Below, in pieces: positions 25,827 through 35,385 of a stretch of DNA of 64,000 bases. The translations under genes were made by a program, and so were the position numbers. Origin of the DNA: CADCVT01 sp036389155 (lineage in GTDB: Bacteria > Actinomycetota > Thermoleophilia > Solirubrobacterales > Solirubrobacteraceae). The number at the start of each line of letters is the position of its first letter. Within the stretch, counting starts at the first letter, position 1. A model generated the notes under the pieces. The model was not told the DNA's origin. It was given only the letters and a program-made list of their open reading frames with translations, and made no database searches. The DNA is taken from assembly GCA_036389155.1 (NCBI GenBank), contig DASVQN010000028.1, positions 62,001 to 126,000 of the forward strand, in the 5' to 3' direction.

Positions 25827-27021
25827 CTACCCGAGGACGGCTTCGAGGCGGCGTTCGAGCGCTCCCGCGAGGGCGTCCCGGACGGAGCCCTCCTCGAAGC
25901 GCTCGACGAGCTCGGCGAGGAAGCCCTCGACCACGACCCGCTCGGCGGTCTCCTGCGGCAGGCCGCGGGAGCGCAGGTAGAAGACCTGGTCGGGGTCGAT
26001 CTGGGCGATCGCCGCCGCGTGCGTGCAGCGCACGTCGTTGGCGAGGATCTCCAGGCCCGGGATCGCGTCGGCGTGCGCCTTCTTCGACAGGAGGAGGTTG
26101 CGCGACTCCTGGAAGGCGTCGGTCTGCTGCGCGCCCTCGTCGACCTTGATCATCCCGCGCCACACCGCGCTCGACCGCGCGGCCAGGATGCCGCGAAATG
26201 CCAAATCGCTCGTGCAGTTCGCGGCCGCGTGCTCCTGCGTCGTGTCGAAGTCGAGGTGCTGGCGCCCGCGCGTCGCGTACGCGCCGGTGACCTTCCCCGA
26301 CGCGCCCTCGCCGTCGAGGATCGTGTTCTGGAAGACCTTGCCGTTCGCGCTGCCGAAGCCGAGCACGACCCAGTCCAGCGCGCCGTCGCGGGCGACGCGC
26401 GCGCGCTGGGTGCCGAAGACCAGCGACTTCTCGTCGAGGTCCTGCGCGGAGATGAAGCGCAGCGACGCGTTCTGCCCCACGACCAGCTCGACGACCGTCG
26501 TCACGAGGCCCGGCGCCTCGCTGGCGTACTGCTCCCACACCTCGGCCTCGGCGCCCTCCTCGAGCACGACGAGCACGCGCCAGTTCAGCGCGGTGCCCTC
26601 CGCGGCCTGCAGCGCGCTCAAGACAATCGGCGCCTCGAGGTGCGTGTTGCGGGGCACGTAGACGAACGCGCCGCCCTCCCACTCCGCGGCGTTGCGCGCG
26701 ACGAACACGTTCTCGTCGTTGGAGACCACCTTGCCGAGGTGCTCCTCGACCAGCGAGGGGTGCTCCTCGACCGCCTGCGACAGGGGCATCACGAGCGGCC
26801 CCTCGACGGCGGCGGACTCGACCCGCTCCCAGCCGTGGTCGACCTGCGACAGCCGCACGGCGCCCTCCGGCGCGTCCAGCACCACGGGGTGCGGGGCGGA
26901 GGGCGAGACGGGAGCGGTCGGGTACGAGGCGAGGTCGAAGCTCTTGAGCTCCGTGAACTCCCAGCCCGGGATCCCCTTGTGGCTCGGAAGCTCGATCGCG
27001 CGCCAGTCCGCGACCGGCGTG

Positions 27022-27029
<8 letters not shown>
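25827..27029 (-). CDS. sufD: Fe-S cluster assembly protein SufD
   Basis: 400 residues. SufD pairs with SufB and SufC in the SufBC2D scaffold that builds Fe-S clusters in the cytoplasm. The conserved C-terminal core is clear: YATRGRQHLDFDTTQEHAAANC, MIKVDEGAQQTDAFQESRNLLLS, HADAIPGLEI, CTHAAAIAQIDPDQVFYLRSRG. The N-terminal GIPGWEFTELKSFDL block is the usual SufD start. The start is a TTG at 27029, inside the last codons of sufB (8-nt overlap), so translation is coupled. It is the last gene of the Rieske-sufB-sufD group. Confidence 0.96.
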
Positions 27030-28455
<1,426 letters not shown>

Positions 28456-28497
28456 GTGTGCTGTTCGTCTCCAATACCAACTGGCGGAGTCTGAATT

Positions 28498-28815
28498 CTA
28501 CTCCACGGCTACCCGGACCCGGCCGTCCTCCACCGTGACCTCGAAGGACTCGACGGGCGCGTAGGCCGGCAGGTTCAGCGGCCCGCCCGTCCGCAGGTCG
28601 AACCACGAGCCGTGGCGGGGGCACTCGACCGCGCAGCGGGAGGCGTCGATCTCGCCCTCGGCCAGGTCGCCGTTGTCGTGCGAGCACCGGTCCTCCATGG
28701 CCAGGACCGTCCCCTCGCAGTTGACGACCATGATCTCGAGGTCCTCCCACTCCACCCGCCGGATCGCGCCCGGCGGCAGGTCGGAGAGCGCGCAGACGTC
28801 GAGGATCTCGGCCAT
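28498..28815 (-). CDS. Rieske-type [2Fe-2S] ferredoxin (non-heme, NirD-like)
   Basis: 105 residues from ATG 28815. The Rieske ligands are CSH (Cys-x-His in DRCSHDNGDL) and CPRHGS (Cys-x2-His), about 20 residues apart, followed by WFDLRTGGPLNLPAYAPV. Such small Rieske proteins often sit in actinobacterial suf operons, where they may donate electrons during assembly. That role is inferred from context. It is the first gene of the Rieske-sufB-sufD unit and is divergent from the large repeat protein across a 148-nt region. Confidence 0.93.
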   Translation of the reverse strand: MAEILDVCALSDLPPGAIRRVEWEDLEIMVVNCEGTVLAMEDRCSHDNGDLAEGEIDASRCAVECPRHGSWFDLRTGGPLNLPAYAPVESFEVTVEDGRVRVAVE

Positions 28816-28963
28816 CGGGCGAGAGTAGGACGGCGGCTCGTCGCGCGCGGACAGGAAAAGCGGACGAATGATCGATGTTCCGCGCGCCGCGGGCTGATCT
28901 AGGGTCGCCGGAGCCGCGCGCGCGGGCTCGTACGCGCGCAAACGACGCAGCGCGAGGAGCGCC

Positions 28964-31819
28964 ATGACGTCCGCCGTTCGCCCGTTCGTGATCCGGCAAG
29001 CCCGGCGTCTGGCCCTGTCGACAGCTGCCTTCTTCGCCGTGTTCGCAGCCTCCGCGGGCGCGGTGCCACCCGCGGCGCCGAGCCAGCCGCTCGACGCCTA
29101 CGTCACGGACGGGGACGTCCACGCGATCGTCCGCAGCGGCGATACGGTCTACCTGGGCGGCAGCTTCTCGCGGGTGGGGCCGAGCACCGGCGGGGGCGCG
29201 GCGCTCGACGACACGAGCGGCGAGCCGGATCTGAGCTTCGCGCGGCCGAACGGGAACATCCACGCCGCCCTGCCTGACGGTTCCGGCGGTTTCTACATCG
29301 CGGGCGCCTTCACCCGCGTCGGCGACGAGCTGCGGGACAGGCTGGCTCACATCGACGCGGACGGGAACGTCACGTCCTGGAACCCCGGCGCGAATGACGA
29401 CGTCCGCGCGCTGGCGATCTCCGGCTCGACCGTCTACGCGGGCGGCGCCTTCACCAGCGTGGCGGGGCGGACCCGCAACCGTCTGGTCGCGATCGACGCC
29501 GCCACCGGCACCCCGACCGCTTGGAACCCCAACGCGAACAGCGACGTCTACGCGCTTGCGGTCTCCGGCTCGACCGTCTACGCGGGCGGCCTCTTCACCA
29601 CCGTCGGCGGGCAGACGCGCAACCGTTTGGCGGCCATCGATGCCGCCACCAGCACCCCGACCACGTGGAACCCGGACGCGAGCAGCGCCGTCTACGCGCT
29701 CGCGGTCTCCGGCGCGACCGTCTACGCGGGCGGCTTCTTCACCGCCATCGGCGGGCAGACGCGCAACCATTTGGCGGCCATCGACGCCGCCACCGGCACC
29801 CCGACCACGTGGAACCCCAACGCGAACCACCCCGTCAACGCGCTGGCGGTCTCCGGCTCGACCGTCTACGCCGGCGGGAACTTCACCACCATCGGCGGGC
29901 AGACGCGCAACCGTTTGGCGGCGATCGACGGCGCCACCGGCACCCCGACCACGTGGAACCCCAACGCGAACGGCGACGTCAACGCGCTGGCGATCTCCGG
30001 CGCGACCGTCTACGCCGGCGGCGCCTTCAGCACCGTCGGCGGGCAGACCCGCCTCCGTCTGGCGGCGATCGGCGCCGCCACCGGCACCGCCACCGGCTGG
30101 AACCCCGACGCGAACGACCCCGCGAACGCGCTGGCGATCTCCGATTCGACCGTCTACGCCGGCGGGAACTTCACCTCCGTCGGCGGGCAGAAGCGCAACC
30201 GCTTGGCGGCGGTCGACGCCGCCACCGGCACTCCGACCGCGTGGAACCCCAACGCGAACAGCAGCGTCATCTCGCTTGGGATCTCCGGCTCGACCGTCTA
30301 CGCGGGCGGCGCCTTCACCACCGTCGGCGGGCAGACCCGCAACCACCTGGTCGCGATCGATGGCGCCACCGGCATCCCCACCGCGTGGAACCCCGGGGCG
30401 GGAGACGACGTCGTCGCGCTGGCGATCTCCGGCTCGACCGTCTACGTGGGCGGGTTCTTCACCACCGTCGCGGGGCAGACGCGCAACCATCTGGCGGCGA
30501 TCAACGCAGCCACCGGCACCCCGACCGCTTGGAACCCCGACGCGAACAGCGACGTCTACGCGCTCGCGGTCTCCGGCTCGACCGTCTACACGGGCGGCGC
30601 CTTCACCACTGTCGGCGGGCAGACGCGCAACCGTCTGGCGGCGATCAACGCCGCCACCGGCACCCCGACCACGTGGAACCCCCACGCGAACAGCACCGTC
30701 AGCGCGCTGGCGGTCTCGGGCGCGACCGTCTACGCCGGCGGCGCCTTCACCACCGTCGGCGGGCAGACGCGCAACCGTCTGGTGGCGATGGCCGCCGCCA
30801 CCGCCATCCCGACCGGCTGGAACCCCGACGCGAACGGCAACGTCTACGCGCTGGCCGTCTCCGGCTCGACCGTCTACGCCGGCGGCGTGTTCACCACCGT
30901 CGCGGGGCAGACCCGCAACAACCTGGCCGCTATCGACGCCGCCACCGGCACGCCGACCGCCTGGAACCCCGACGCCGACAACGCCGTCTTCGAGCTCACG
31001 GCCTCCGGGGCGACCGTCTACGCCGGCGGCAGCTTCCGTACCGTCGGAGGGCGAGCGCGGCGTGGGTTCGCCGTGTTCGGCGTCCCGGCTCCCGCGAGCA
31101 CCACTCTGCCGCAGCTCTCCGGCCAAGCGCTCGTCGGACACGTGCTCACGTGTTCCACCGGCGGATGGACGGGCTCTCCCTCGAGCTTCGCGTATCGGTG
31201 GCTGCGCGACGGGAACGAGATCGGCGGGGCGACCAACCCGAGCTACACCCTTACGTCGTCCGACGTCGGCCAGCTCATCGCGTGCCGCGTGACGGCGCGG
31301 AACGACACGGGCGCGACCAGCGTGCGCAGCGCGCAGATCGTCCCGGCCTCCGCCCCGCAAGGACCGCAGGGAGTGCAGGGAGTCACCGGCGCCACCGGCG
31401 AGGACGGCGCGCCGGGCGCCGCCGGGACCATCGGCCCGACGGGCGCCGTCGGCCCGGCGGGCCCGCTCGGCCCCACCGGACCGGCCGGGCCACCCGGTGC
31501 GAACGGTCGCGACGCCACCGTCGTCTGCCGCCCCAAGCGCACCGGCCGCGCCCGCAAGCGCAAGGTGGCCGTCAAGGTCCGATGCACGGTGACCGTCGCC
31601 CGCTCGGCCGGCGTCACCCGCGTCCGCGTCCGGCTGACCCGCGGCGACCGCGTGCTGACGACGGCCGGGCGCCGCACCGGCCGGCGGGCAGCCGCCGGCC
31701 TGGTCACGCTGCCGCTCGCCGGCAGGCCTCCGCGGCCGGGCCGCTACCGCCTCACCATCATCGAAGACCACTACGGCGGCGGCCGGACGATCCGCAGGGT
31801 CTCGATCACCGTGGCGTGA
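28964..31819 (+). CDS. Secreted repeat protein: 12 x 48-aa propeller repeats, Ig-like domain, collagen-like tail
   Basis: 951 residues with a GAGGAG Shine-Dalgarno before ATG 28964. Signal peptide to about residue 34. A degenerate N-terminal block is followed by twelve near-identical 48-residue repeats (about residues 140-700) with the consensus WNPNANSDVYALAVSGSTVY, AGGxFTTVGGQTRNRLAAID and AATGTPT. They probably form one or two beta-propellers. After them come an Ig-like domain (about 710-785, TCSTGGWTGSP and YRWLRDG), about 15-20 Gly-x-Y collagen-like triplets (GPQGVQGVTGATGEDG and onward) and a basic Ig-like C-terminus. No LPXTG or membrane anchor. A surface filament or adhesin is plausible. 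The repeats are also near-identical at DNA level with a 144-bp period. Confidence 0.85.
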   Translation: MTSAVRPFVIRQARRLALSTAAFFAVFAASAGAVPPAAPSQPLDAYVTDGDVHAIVRSGDTVYLGGSFSRVGPSTGGGAALDDTSGEPDLSFARPNGNIHAALPDGSGGFYIAGAFTRVGDELRDRLAHIDADGNVTSWNPGANDDVRALAISGSTVYAGGAFTSVAGRTRNRLVAIDAATGTPTAWNPNANSDVYALAVSGSTVYAGGLFTTVGGQTRNRLAAIDAATSTPTTWNPDASSAVYALAVSGATVYAGGFFTAIGGQTRNHLAAIDAATGTPTTWNPNANHPVNALAVSGSTVYAGGNFTTIGGQTRNRLAAIDGATGTPTTWNPNANGDVNALAISGATVYAGGAFSTVGGQTRLRLAAIGAATGTATGWNPDANDPANALAISDSTVYAGGNFTSVGGQKRNRLAAVDAATGTPTAWNPNANSSVISLGISGSTVYAGGAFTTVGGQTRNHLVAIDGATGIPTAWNPGAGDDVVALAISGSTVYVGGFFTTVAGQTRNHLAAINAATGTPTAWNPDANSDVYALAVSGSTVYTGGAFTTVGGQTRNRLAAINAATGTPTTWNPHANSTVSALAVSGATVYAGGAFTTVGGQTRNRLVAMAAATAIPTGWNPDANGNVYALAVSGSTVYAGGVFTTVAGQTRNNLAAIDAATGTPTAWNPDADNAVFELTASGATVYAGGSFRTVGGRARRGFAVFGVPAPASTTLPQLSGQALVGHVLTCSTGGWTGSPSSFAYRWLRDGNEIGGATNPSYTLTSSDVGQLIACRVTARNDTGATSVRSAQIVPASAPQGPQGVQGVTGATGEDGAPGAAGTIGPTGAVGPAGPLGPTGPAGPPGANGRDATVVCRPKRTGRARKRKVAVKVRCTVTVARSAGVTRVRVRLTRGDRVLTTAGRRTGRRAAAGLVTLPLAGRPPRPGRYRLTIIEDHYGGGRTIRRVSITVA
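29377..31070 (+). repeat. 12 tandem 144-bp coding repeats
   Basis: In-frame tandem repeats inside the secreted repeat gene. Each unit starts at a TGGAACCCC codon block and carries TCGACCGTCTACGC and GGGCAGAC or GGGCGGAC segments in the same order. Similarity between neighbours is high enough that recombination could change copy number. Confidence 0.85.
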
Positions 31820-31861
31820 TTGCCGGTGCAACTTTTGCGCCGACCTGCCGTTCATAGGGAC

Positions 31862-32161
31862 ATGACCACGAACCGTGCCCGCGCCTATGGGCGCGTGATG
31901 ACCCTGATCACCGAGCTCGGCCCGGCCAAGCTCCACGCCGACGAGCAGCAGGCGATCCGCGACGCCGCGGACGCCCTCCTGTTCGCGTTCGACATCACCA
32001 CCGACGCGGACGCCAAGGCCGCGCTGAACCACCTCGACGACGTGATGGACAAGCTCGTCGAGAGCGAGCGCCTGCTGGCGGACCGCGCACAGGCGATCCT
32101 GGACCTGGTCGAGGCCTGCGGGCCGCAGACCGAGCCGCTCGCCCTGCCCGCCGCGGCCTAG
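31862..32161 (+). CDS. Small helical protein of unknown function
   Basis: 99 residues from ATG 31862. It is acidic and entirely helical by composition (LHADEQQAIRDAADALLF, DAKAALNHLDDVMDKLV), with no signal peptide, Cys or membrane segment. I do not recognise it. Its last base is shared with a convergent gene: the TAG stop (32159-32161) and the opposite TAG lie on one CTAG at 32158-32161. Confidence 0.65.
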   Translation: MTTNRARAYGRVMTLITELGPAKLHADEQQAIRDAADALLFAFDITTDADAKAALNHLDDVMDKLVESERLLADRAQAILDLVEACGPQTEPLALPAAA

Positions 32162-32886
32162 CCGCTCGAGAGCAACCGCTCGTGCAGGCGCTGGAGCGTC
32201 TGCGCGGGCGGGACGCCCAGCTCGTCGCGCAGCAGCGTGCGGACGCGCTCGTAGGCGAGCAGCGCCTCGGCGACGTTCCCGCGCGCGGCGAGCGCCTCCA
32301 TGAGCAGGCGGTGGCCCGACTCGCGGAACGGCGCGAGCTGGACCAGGCGACGGCCTGACCGCTCGGCCGCGTCGAGCTCGCCGCCGCCCATCCCGAGCCC
32401 GATCTCCCCGACGCACTCGAGCGCGCGCAGGCGCATCTCGTCCAGCTCGCCGCGGATCTCGGCCGCCCACGGCGCGTCGTGGCCCGGGAGGAAGCCGCGC
32501 GTGGCGGTGTGCAGCGCGATACGGGCGGGCGCCCACCCGCGCGCCCAGTCGGCGGCGGCGACCGCTGCCTCCGCGCGGTGCAGCCCCTCGCGGGCGGCGT
32601 CCAGGTCGACGAACGCGTCGGCGGGCAGGGCCAGGCGCGGCTGCTCGCCGGTCGTCACGGCCTCCGGGCCGAGCACGCGGCGCAGCCGCGAGAGCAGCGG
32701 GCGCAGCGTCACGTCGGTGGCGCCCACCGCGTCGGCCAGCGCGTCGCGCCCGACGGGCACCGCCCGGTGCACGACGAGGAACACGAACAGCAGGCGCCCC
32801 TGGCGCGCGGGCAGCTCGTCCTCGACCCGCCGTCCCTCCCACGCCACCGCGAGGCGCCCGCAGACCTGCACCCGCGTGGTGCTCAC
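32158..32886 (-). CDS. BTAD/SARP-type transcriptional regulator, short form
   Basis: 242 residues from GTG 32886; a TTG at 32895 is an alternative. The N-terminal winged-helix part (VQVCGRLAVAWEGRRVE, LPARQGRLLFVFLVV, LRPLLSRLRRVLG) is an OmpR/SARP-like DNA-binding domain. Residues about 95-240 are the bacterial transcriptional activation domain (PGHDAPWAAEIRGELDEMRL, RLVQLAPFRESGHRLLMEAL, LLRDELGVPPAQTLQRLHE). It has only the SARP core, without an NTPase. The N-terminal half matches the long SARP at 36900-39797. Upstream lie two 11-bp-spaced CTGCAAC repeats that could be its own operator. Confidence 0.88.
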   Translation of the reverse strand: MSTTRVQVCGRLAVAWEGRRVEDELPARQGRLLFVFLVVHRAVPVGRDALADAVGATDVTLRPLLSRLRRVLGPEAVTTGEQPRLALPADAFVDLDAAREGLHRAEAAVAAADWARGWAPARIALHTATRGFLPGHDAPWAAEIRGELDEMRLRALECVGEIGLGMGGGELDAAERSGRRLVQLAPFRESGHRLLMEALAARGNVAEALLAYERVRTLLRDELGVPPAQTLQRLHERLLSSG

Positions 32887-32889
32887 GCG

Positions 32890-32907
32890 CTGCAACCTAC
32901 CTGCAAC
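32890..32907. promoter_or_regulatory. Putative SARP operator: two 11-bp-spaced CTGCAAC repeats
   Basis: CTGCAAC at 32890-32896 and again at 32901-32907, start-to-start distance exactly 11 bp, in the short region between the SARP-type regulator and the DUF1059 gene. SARP proteins are known to bind heptamer direct repeats spaced 11 bp apart. Assignment is inference from spacing and position. Confidence 0.5.
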
Positions 32908-32930
32908 GCGCGTGCGCGATCCTTCCGGGC

Positions 32931-33092
32931 ATGAGCACCAAGGTGATCAACTGCGAGTGCGGCCAGACGGTCCGCGCCGACACCGACGACGAGCTGGTCG
33001 CGATGGTCCAGGGCCACGTCCAGCAGGACCATCCCGAGCTGGTCGGCAAGCTCAGCCGCGAGGACGTCCTCGCGATGGCCGAGCAGGCGTGA
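32931..33092 (+). CDS. DUF1059 family small protein
   Basis: 53 residues, short enough to be missed by length filters. It reads MSTKVINCECGQTVRADTDD and continues with ELVAMVQGHVQQDHPELVG. The CxCG pair (Cys8, Cys10) and the two conserved His suit DUF1059, a family annotated as predicted small metal-binding proteins. ATG 32931. It is divergent from the short SARP gene; the SARP-like operator lies 24 nt upstream, so regulation by that protein is plausible. The 3' end overlaps the convergent TetR gene by 41 nt. Confidence 0.8.
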   Translation: MSTKVINCECGQTVRADTDDELVAMVQGHVQQDHPELVGKLSREDVLAMAEQA

Positions 33093-33678
33093 TCCCGGCG
33101 ACGAGCGCGTCGTAGATCGCGAGTGCCCGGCCGACCGGGTCGGGCACGTCGCCACCGTCGATGAGGAAGCGGTAGACCATCGGCCCCGCGAGCAGGTCGA
33201 TGAGCAGCTCGGGATCGAGGTCCGCGCGCACCTCGCCGCGCTGCACCGCCCGCGCGATGAGCGCCCGCAGCGCGTCGCGGCGCGACTCGACGAGCGTGCT
33301 GCGGAACACCGCGAACAGCGCCTCGTCGTTCATCGCGTCGACGAGCAGCCGCGGCAGCATCACCCGTTGGGACGCGGATGGCTGCGCCGCGTACGCGACC
33401 TGCCACACCGCCGCCAGGTCCTCGCGCAGGGTGCCGGTGTCGGGCAGCTCGATCTGCGCGTGCAGGTGCTCCATCGCCGCGCGCACCAGCGCCGTCTTGT
33501 CCGGGAAGCGGCGGTAGATCGTCGCCTTCCCGACGCCCGCGCGCTGGCGGACCGCGTCGACGCTGAGACCCTGGAACCCCGCTTCGACGAGGAGCTCCAG
33601 GGTCGCGGCGACGATCGCGGCGTCCGCCTCGGCCGACCTCGGCCGGCCGGGCGAACGCGATGCGGCCGGGCTGCTCAC
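33052..33678 (-). CDS. TetR-family transcriptional regulator
   Basis: 208 residues from GTG 33678, overlapping the upstream MFS stop as GTGA. The TetR helix-turn-helix is RSAEADAAIVAATLELLVEA, then GLSVDAVRQRAGVGKATIYRRFPDKTALV. The C-terminal ligand domain is TetR_C_33-like (LPRLLVDAMNDEALFAVFR, DLLAGPMVYRFL). It shares a transcript with the DHA2 pump upstream and so probably controls that pump and perhaps the divergent one. The last 14 codons overlap the DUF1059 gene on the other strand. Confidence 0.92.
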   Translation of the reverse strand: MSSPAASRSPGRPRSAEADAAIVAATLELLVEAGFQGLSVDAVRQRAGVGKATIYRRFPDKTALVRAAMEHLHAQIELPDTGTLREDLAAVWQVAYAAQPSASQRVMLPRLLVDAMNDEALFAVFRSTLVESRRDALRALIARAVQRGEVRADLDPELLIDLLAGPMVYRFLIDGGDVPDPVGRALAIYDALVAGITPARPSRGRPRG

Positions 33679-35174
33679 GCGGCGGCCGGCTCGGGGACCG
33701 CGACGGCGGTGGCGCGGCTCTCGCGGCGCGGCAGGAACGTCGCGGCGAGGATCGCGCCGGAGAGCGCGACGGCCGCGGCGACGATCGCCGTGGTGTGCAT
33801 GCCGCTGACGAACGCGTCGATGGCGGTGTTCGCCAGGTCGTGGTCGCCGGAGGCCAGCGCGCCGCTGAGCGACTCGCGGGCGGCCTCCGGGGCGTCGTCC
33901 ATGCCCGCACGGTAGCCCGTGGACAGCACGGAGCCGAGGACCGCGACGCCGAGCGCGCCGCCGACCATCCGGACCGTGTCGTTCATGGCCGAGCCGACGC
34001 CGGCCTTCTCCAGCGGCAGGACGCTCATGACCGACTCGGTGGCGGGCGCCATCGACAGGCCCATGCCCGACGAGAGCAGGACCATCGAGAGCGCGACCGG
34101 GCCGTAGCCGTTGCCGGCGTCGGCCAGCGCCATCGCCGCGAGCCCGAGCGCGACGCCGGTCATCCCGGCGGCGACGGTGAGCCGCCGGCCGAACCGCGCC
34201 GAGACGACGGCCGACAGCGGCGCCGCGACGATCATCCCGCCCGCGATCGGCAGCAGCCGGATCCCCGCCTCGAGCGGCGTGTAGCCCAGGACGCCCTGCA
34301 TGTGCTGGGTCAGGAAGAAGATCGACCCGAACAGGGCGAACGAGGTCAGGGCCAGCGCCCCGCTCGCCGCGCTGAAGGCCGGCAGGCGGAACAGGCGGAC
34401 GTCGAGCATCGGGTGCTCGGCCGTCAGCTCGCGGGCCACGAACCCGGCGAGGAGGACGAGCGCCACGCCGAACGCGACGAGCGTCGAGGGCGACGCCCAG
34501 CCGTCGGACGGCGCCTGGATCAGCCCGTAGACGAGCGACCCGAGGCCGAACGTCGAGAGCGCGGCGCCCGGCAGGTCGAGCGGGGGCGTCGACGGGTCGC
34601 GCGACTCGGGGATGAGCTTCGCGCCGATCGCGAGCGCCGCGGCGACGATCGGGAGGTTCACGAGGAACACCGAGCCCCACGAGAAGTGCTCGAGCAGGAA
34701 GCCGCCGCCGGTCGGGCCGATGGCGACGCCGAGGCCGAAGACGCCGGCCCAGATGCCGATCGCCTTCGCGTGCTCGGAGCGCGGGAAGACGTTCATGAGG
34801 ATCGAGAGGGTCGCGGGCATGATGAGCGCGCCGCCGATCCCCATCGAGGCGCGTGCGGCGATGAGCATCGCGGCGCTGTCGGAGACGGCGGCGATGGTCG
34901 AGGACGCTCCGAAGAGGACGAGGCCGGTGAACAGCGCGCGACGACGGCCGAAGCGGTCGCCCAGGCTGCCCATGGTCAGGAGCAGGCCGGCGAAGACGAG
35001 CATGTAGCTGTCGACGATCCACTGCATCTGGCCCGTGGTGGCGCCGAGGTCGCGCTCAATGGTCGGGATCGCGACGTTGAGGATCGTGTTGTCGACGCCG
35101 ATCACGAGCAGCGCGACGCTCAGGGCGCCGAGGATCCACCAGCGGCGCGGGTCGGGGGTAGCGGTGGAGGTCAT
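33675..35174 (-). CDS. MFS transporter, DHA2 family (14 TM, EmrB/QacA-like)
   Basis: 499 residues with fourteen predicted membrane segments. DHA2 features are DNTILNVAIPTIERDLGAT, WIVDSYMLVFAGLLLTMGSL, GDRFGRRRALFTGL (motif A) and the motif C-like block GVAIGPTGGGFL. Such pumps export drugs or toxic metabolites using the proton gradient. It is co-transcribed with a TetR regulator (GTGA overlap) and divergent from a second, different DHA2 pump across 211 nt that contain candidate operators. Confidence 0.92.
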   Translation of the reverse strand: MTSTATPDPRRWWILGALSVALLVIGVDNTILNVAIPTIERDLGATTGQMQWIVDSYMLVFAGLLLTMGSLGDRFGRRRALFTGLVLFGASSTIAAVSDSAAMLIAARASMGIGGALIMPATLSILMNVFPRSEHAKAIGIWAGVFGLGVAIGPTGGGFLLEHFSWGSVFLVNLPIVAAALAIGAKLIPESRDPSTPPLDLPGAALSTFGLGSLVYGLIQAPSDGWASPSTLVAFGVALVLLAGFVARELTAEHPMLDVRLFRLPAFSAASGALALTSFALFGSIFFLTQHMQGVLGYTPLEAGIRLLPIAGGMIVAAPLSAVVSARFGRRLTVAAGMTGVALGLAAMALADAGNGYGPVALSMVLLSSGMGLSMAPATESVMSVLPLEKAGVGSAMNDTVRMVGGALGVAVLGSVLSTGYRAGMDDAPEAARESLSGALASGDHDLANTAIDAFVSGMHTTAIVAAAVALSGAILAATFLPRRESRATAVAVPEPAAA

Positions 35175-35217
35175 GAGCGGGCGGCGTCCTTTCCGAGACT
35201 TCGCTGTATCGAAACTT

Positions 35218-35249
35218 GGACGTACCGTAACTCAGGACGTTCCGGAACG
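35218..35249. promoter_or_regulatory. Candidate operator between divergent DHA2 pumps
   Basis: GGACGTACCG at 35218-35227 and GGACGTTCCG at 35235-35244 form a direct repeat spaced 17 bp. The second overlaps a perfect 12-bp palindrome CGTTCCGGAACG (35238-35249). The position just upstream of the TetR-linked pump gene makes it a candidate TetR site. This is inference. Confidence 0.4.
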
Positions 35250-35385
35250 CAAGCGTCTCGTTTTTGTGTGTGCGCAGCCGCACACGCGACCTCGGGGGTG
35301 CCTCTCCGAGGCTTAGGGGATCCCCCGATGTCAGCGGAACCGCGATTCCGGATCCTGCTCGCCACATGAACGAGAGGAGGACCCC

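Noticed and set aside
29377..31070. Possible CRISPR-like periodicity (144 bp)
   Set aside because: The repeats are in frame, coding throughout and without unique spacers, so they are protein repeats.
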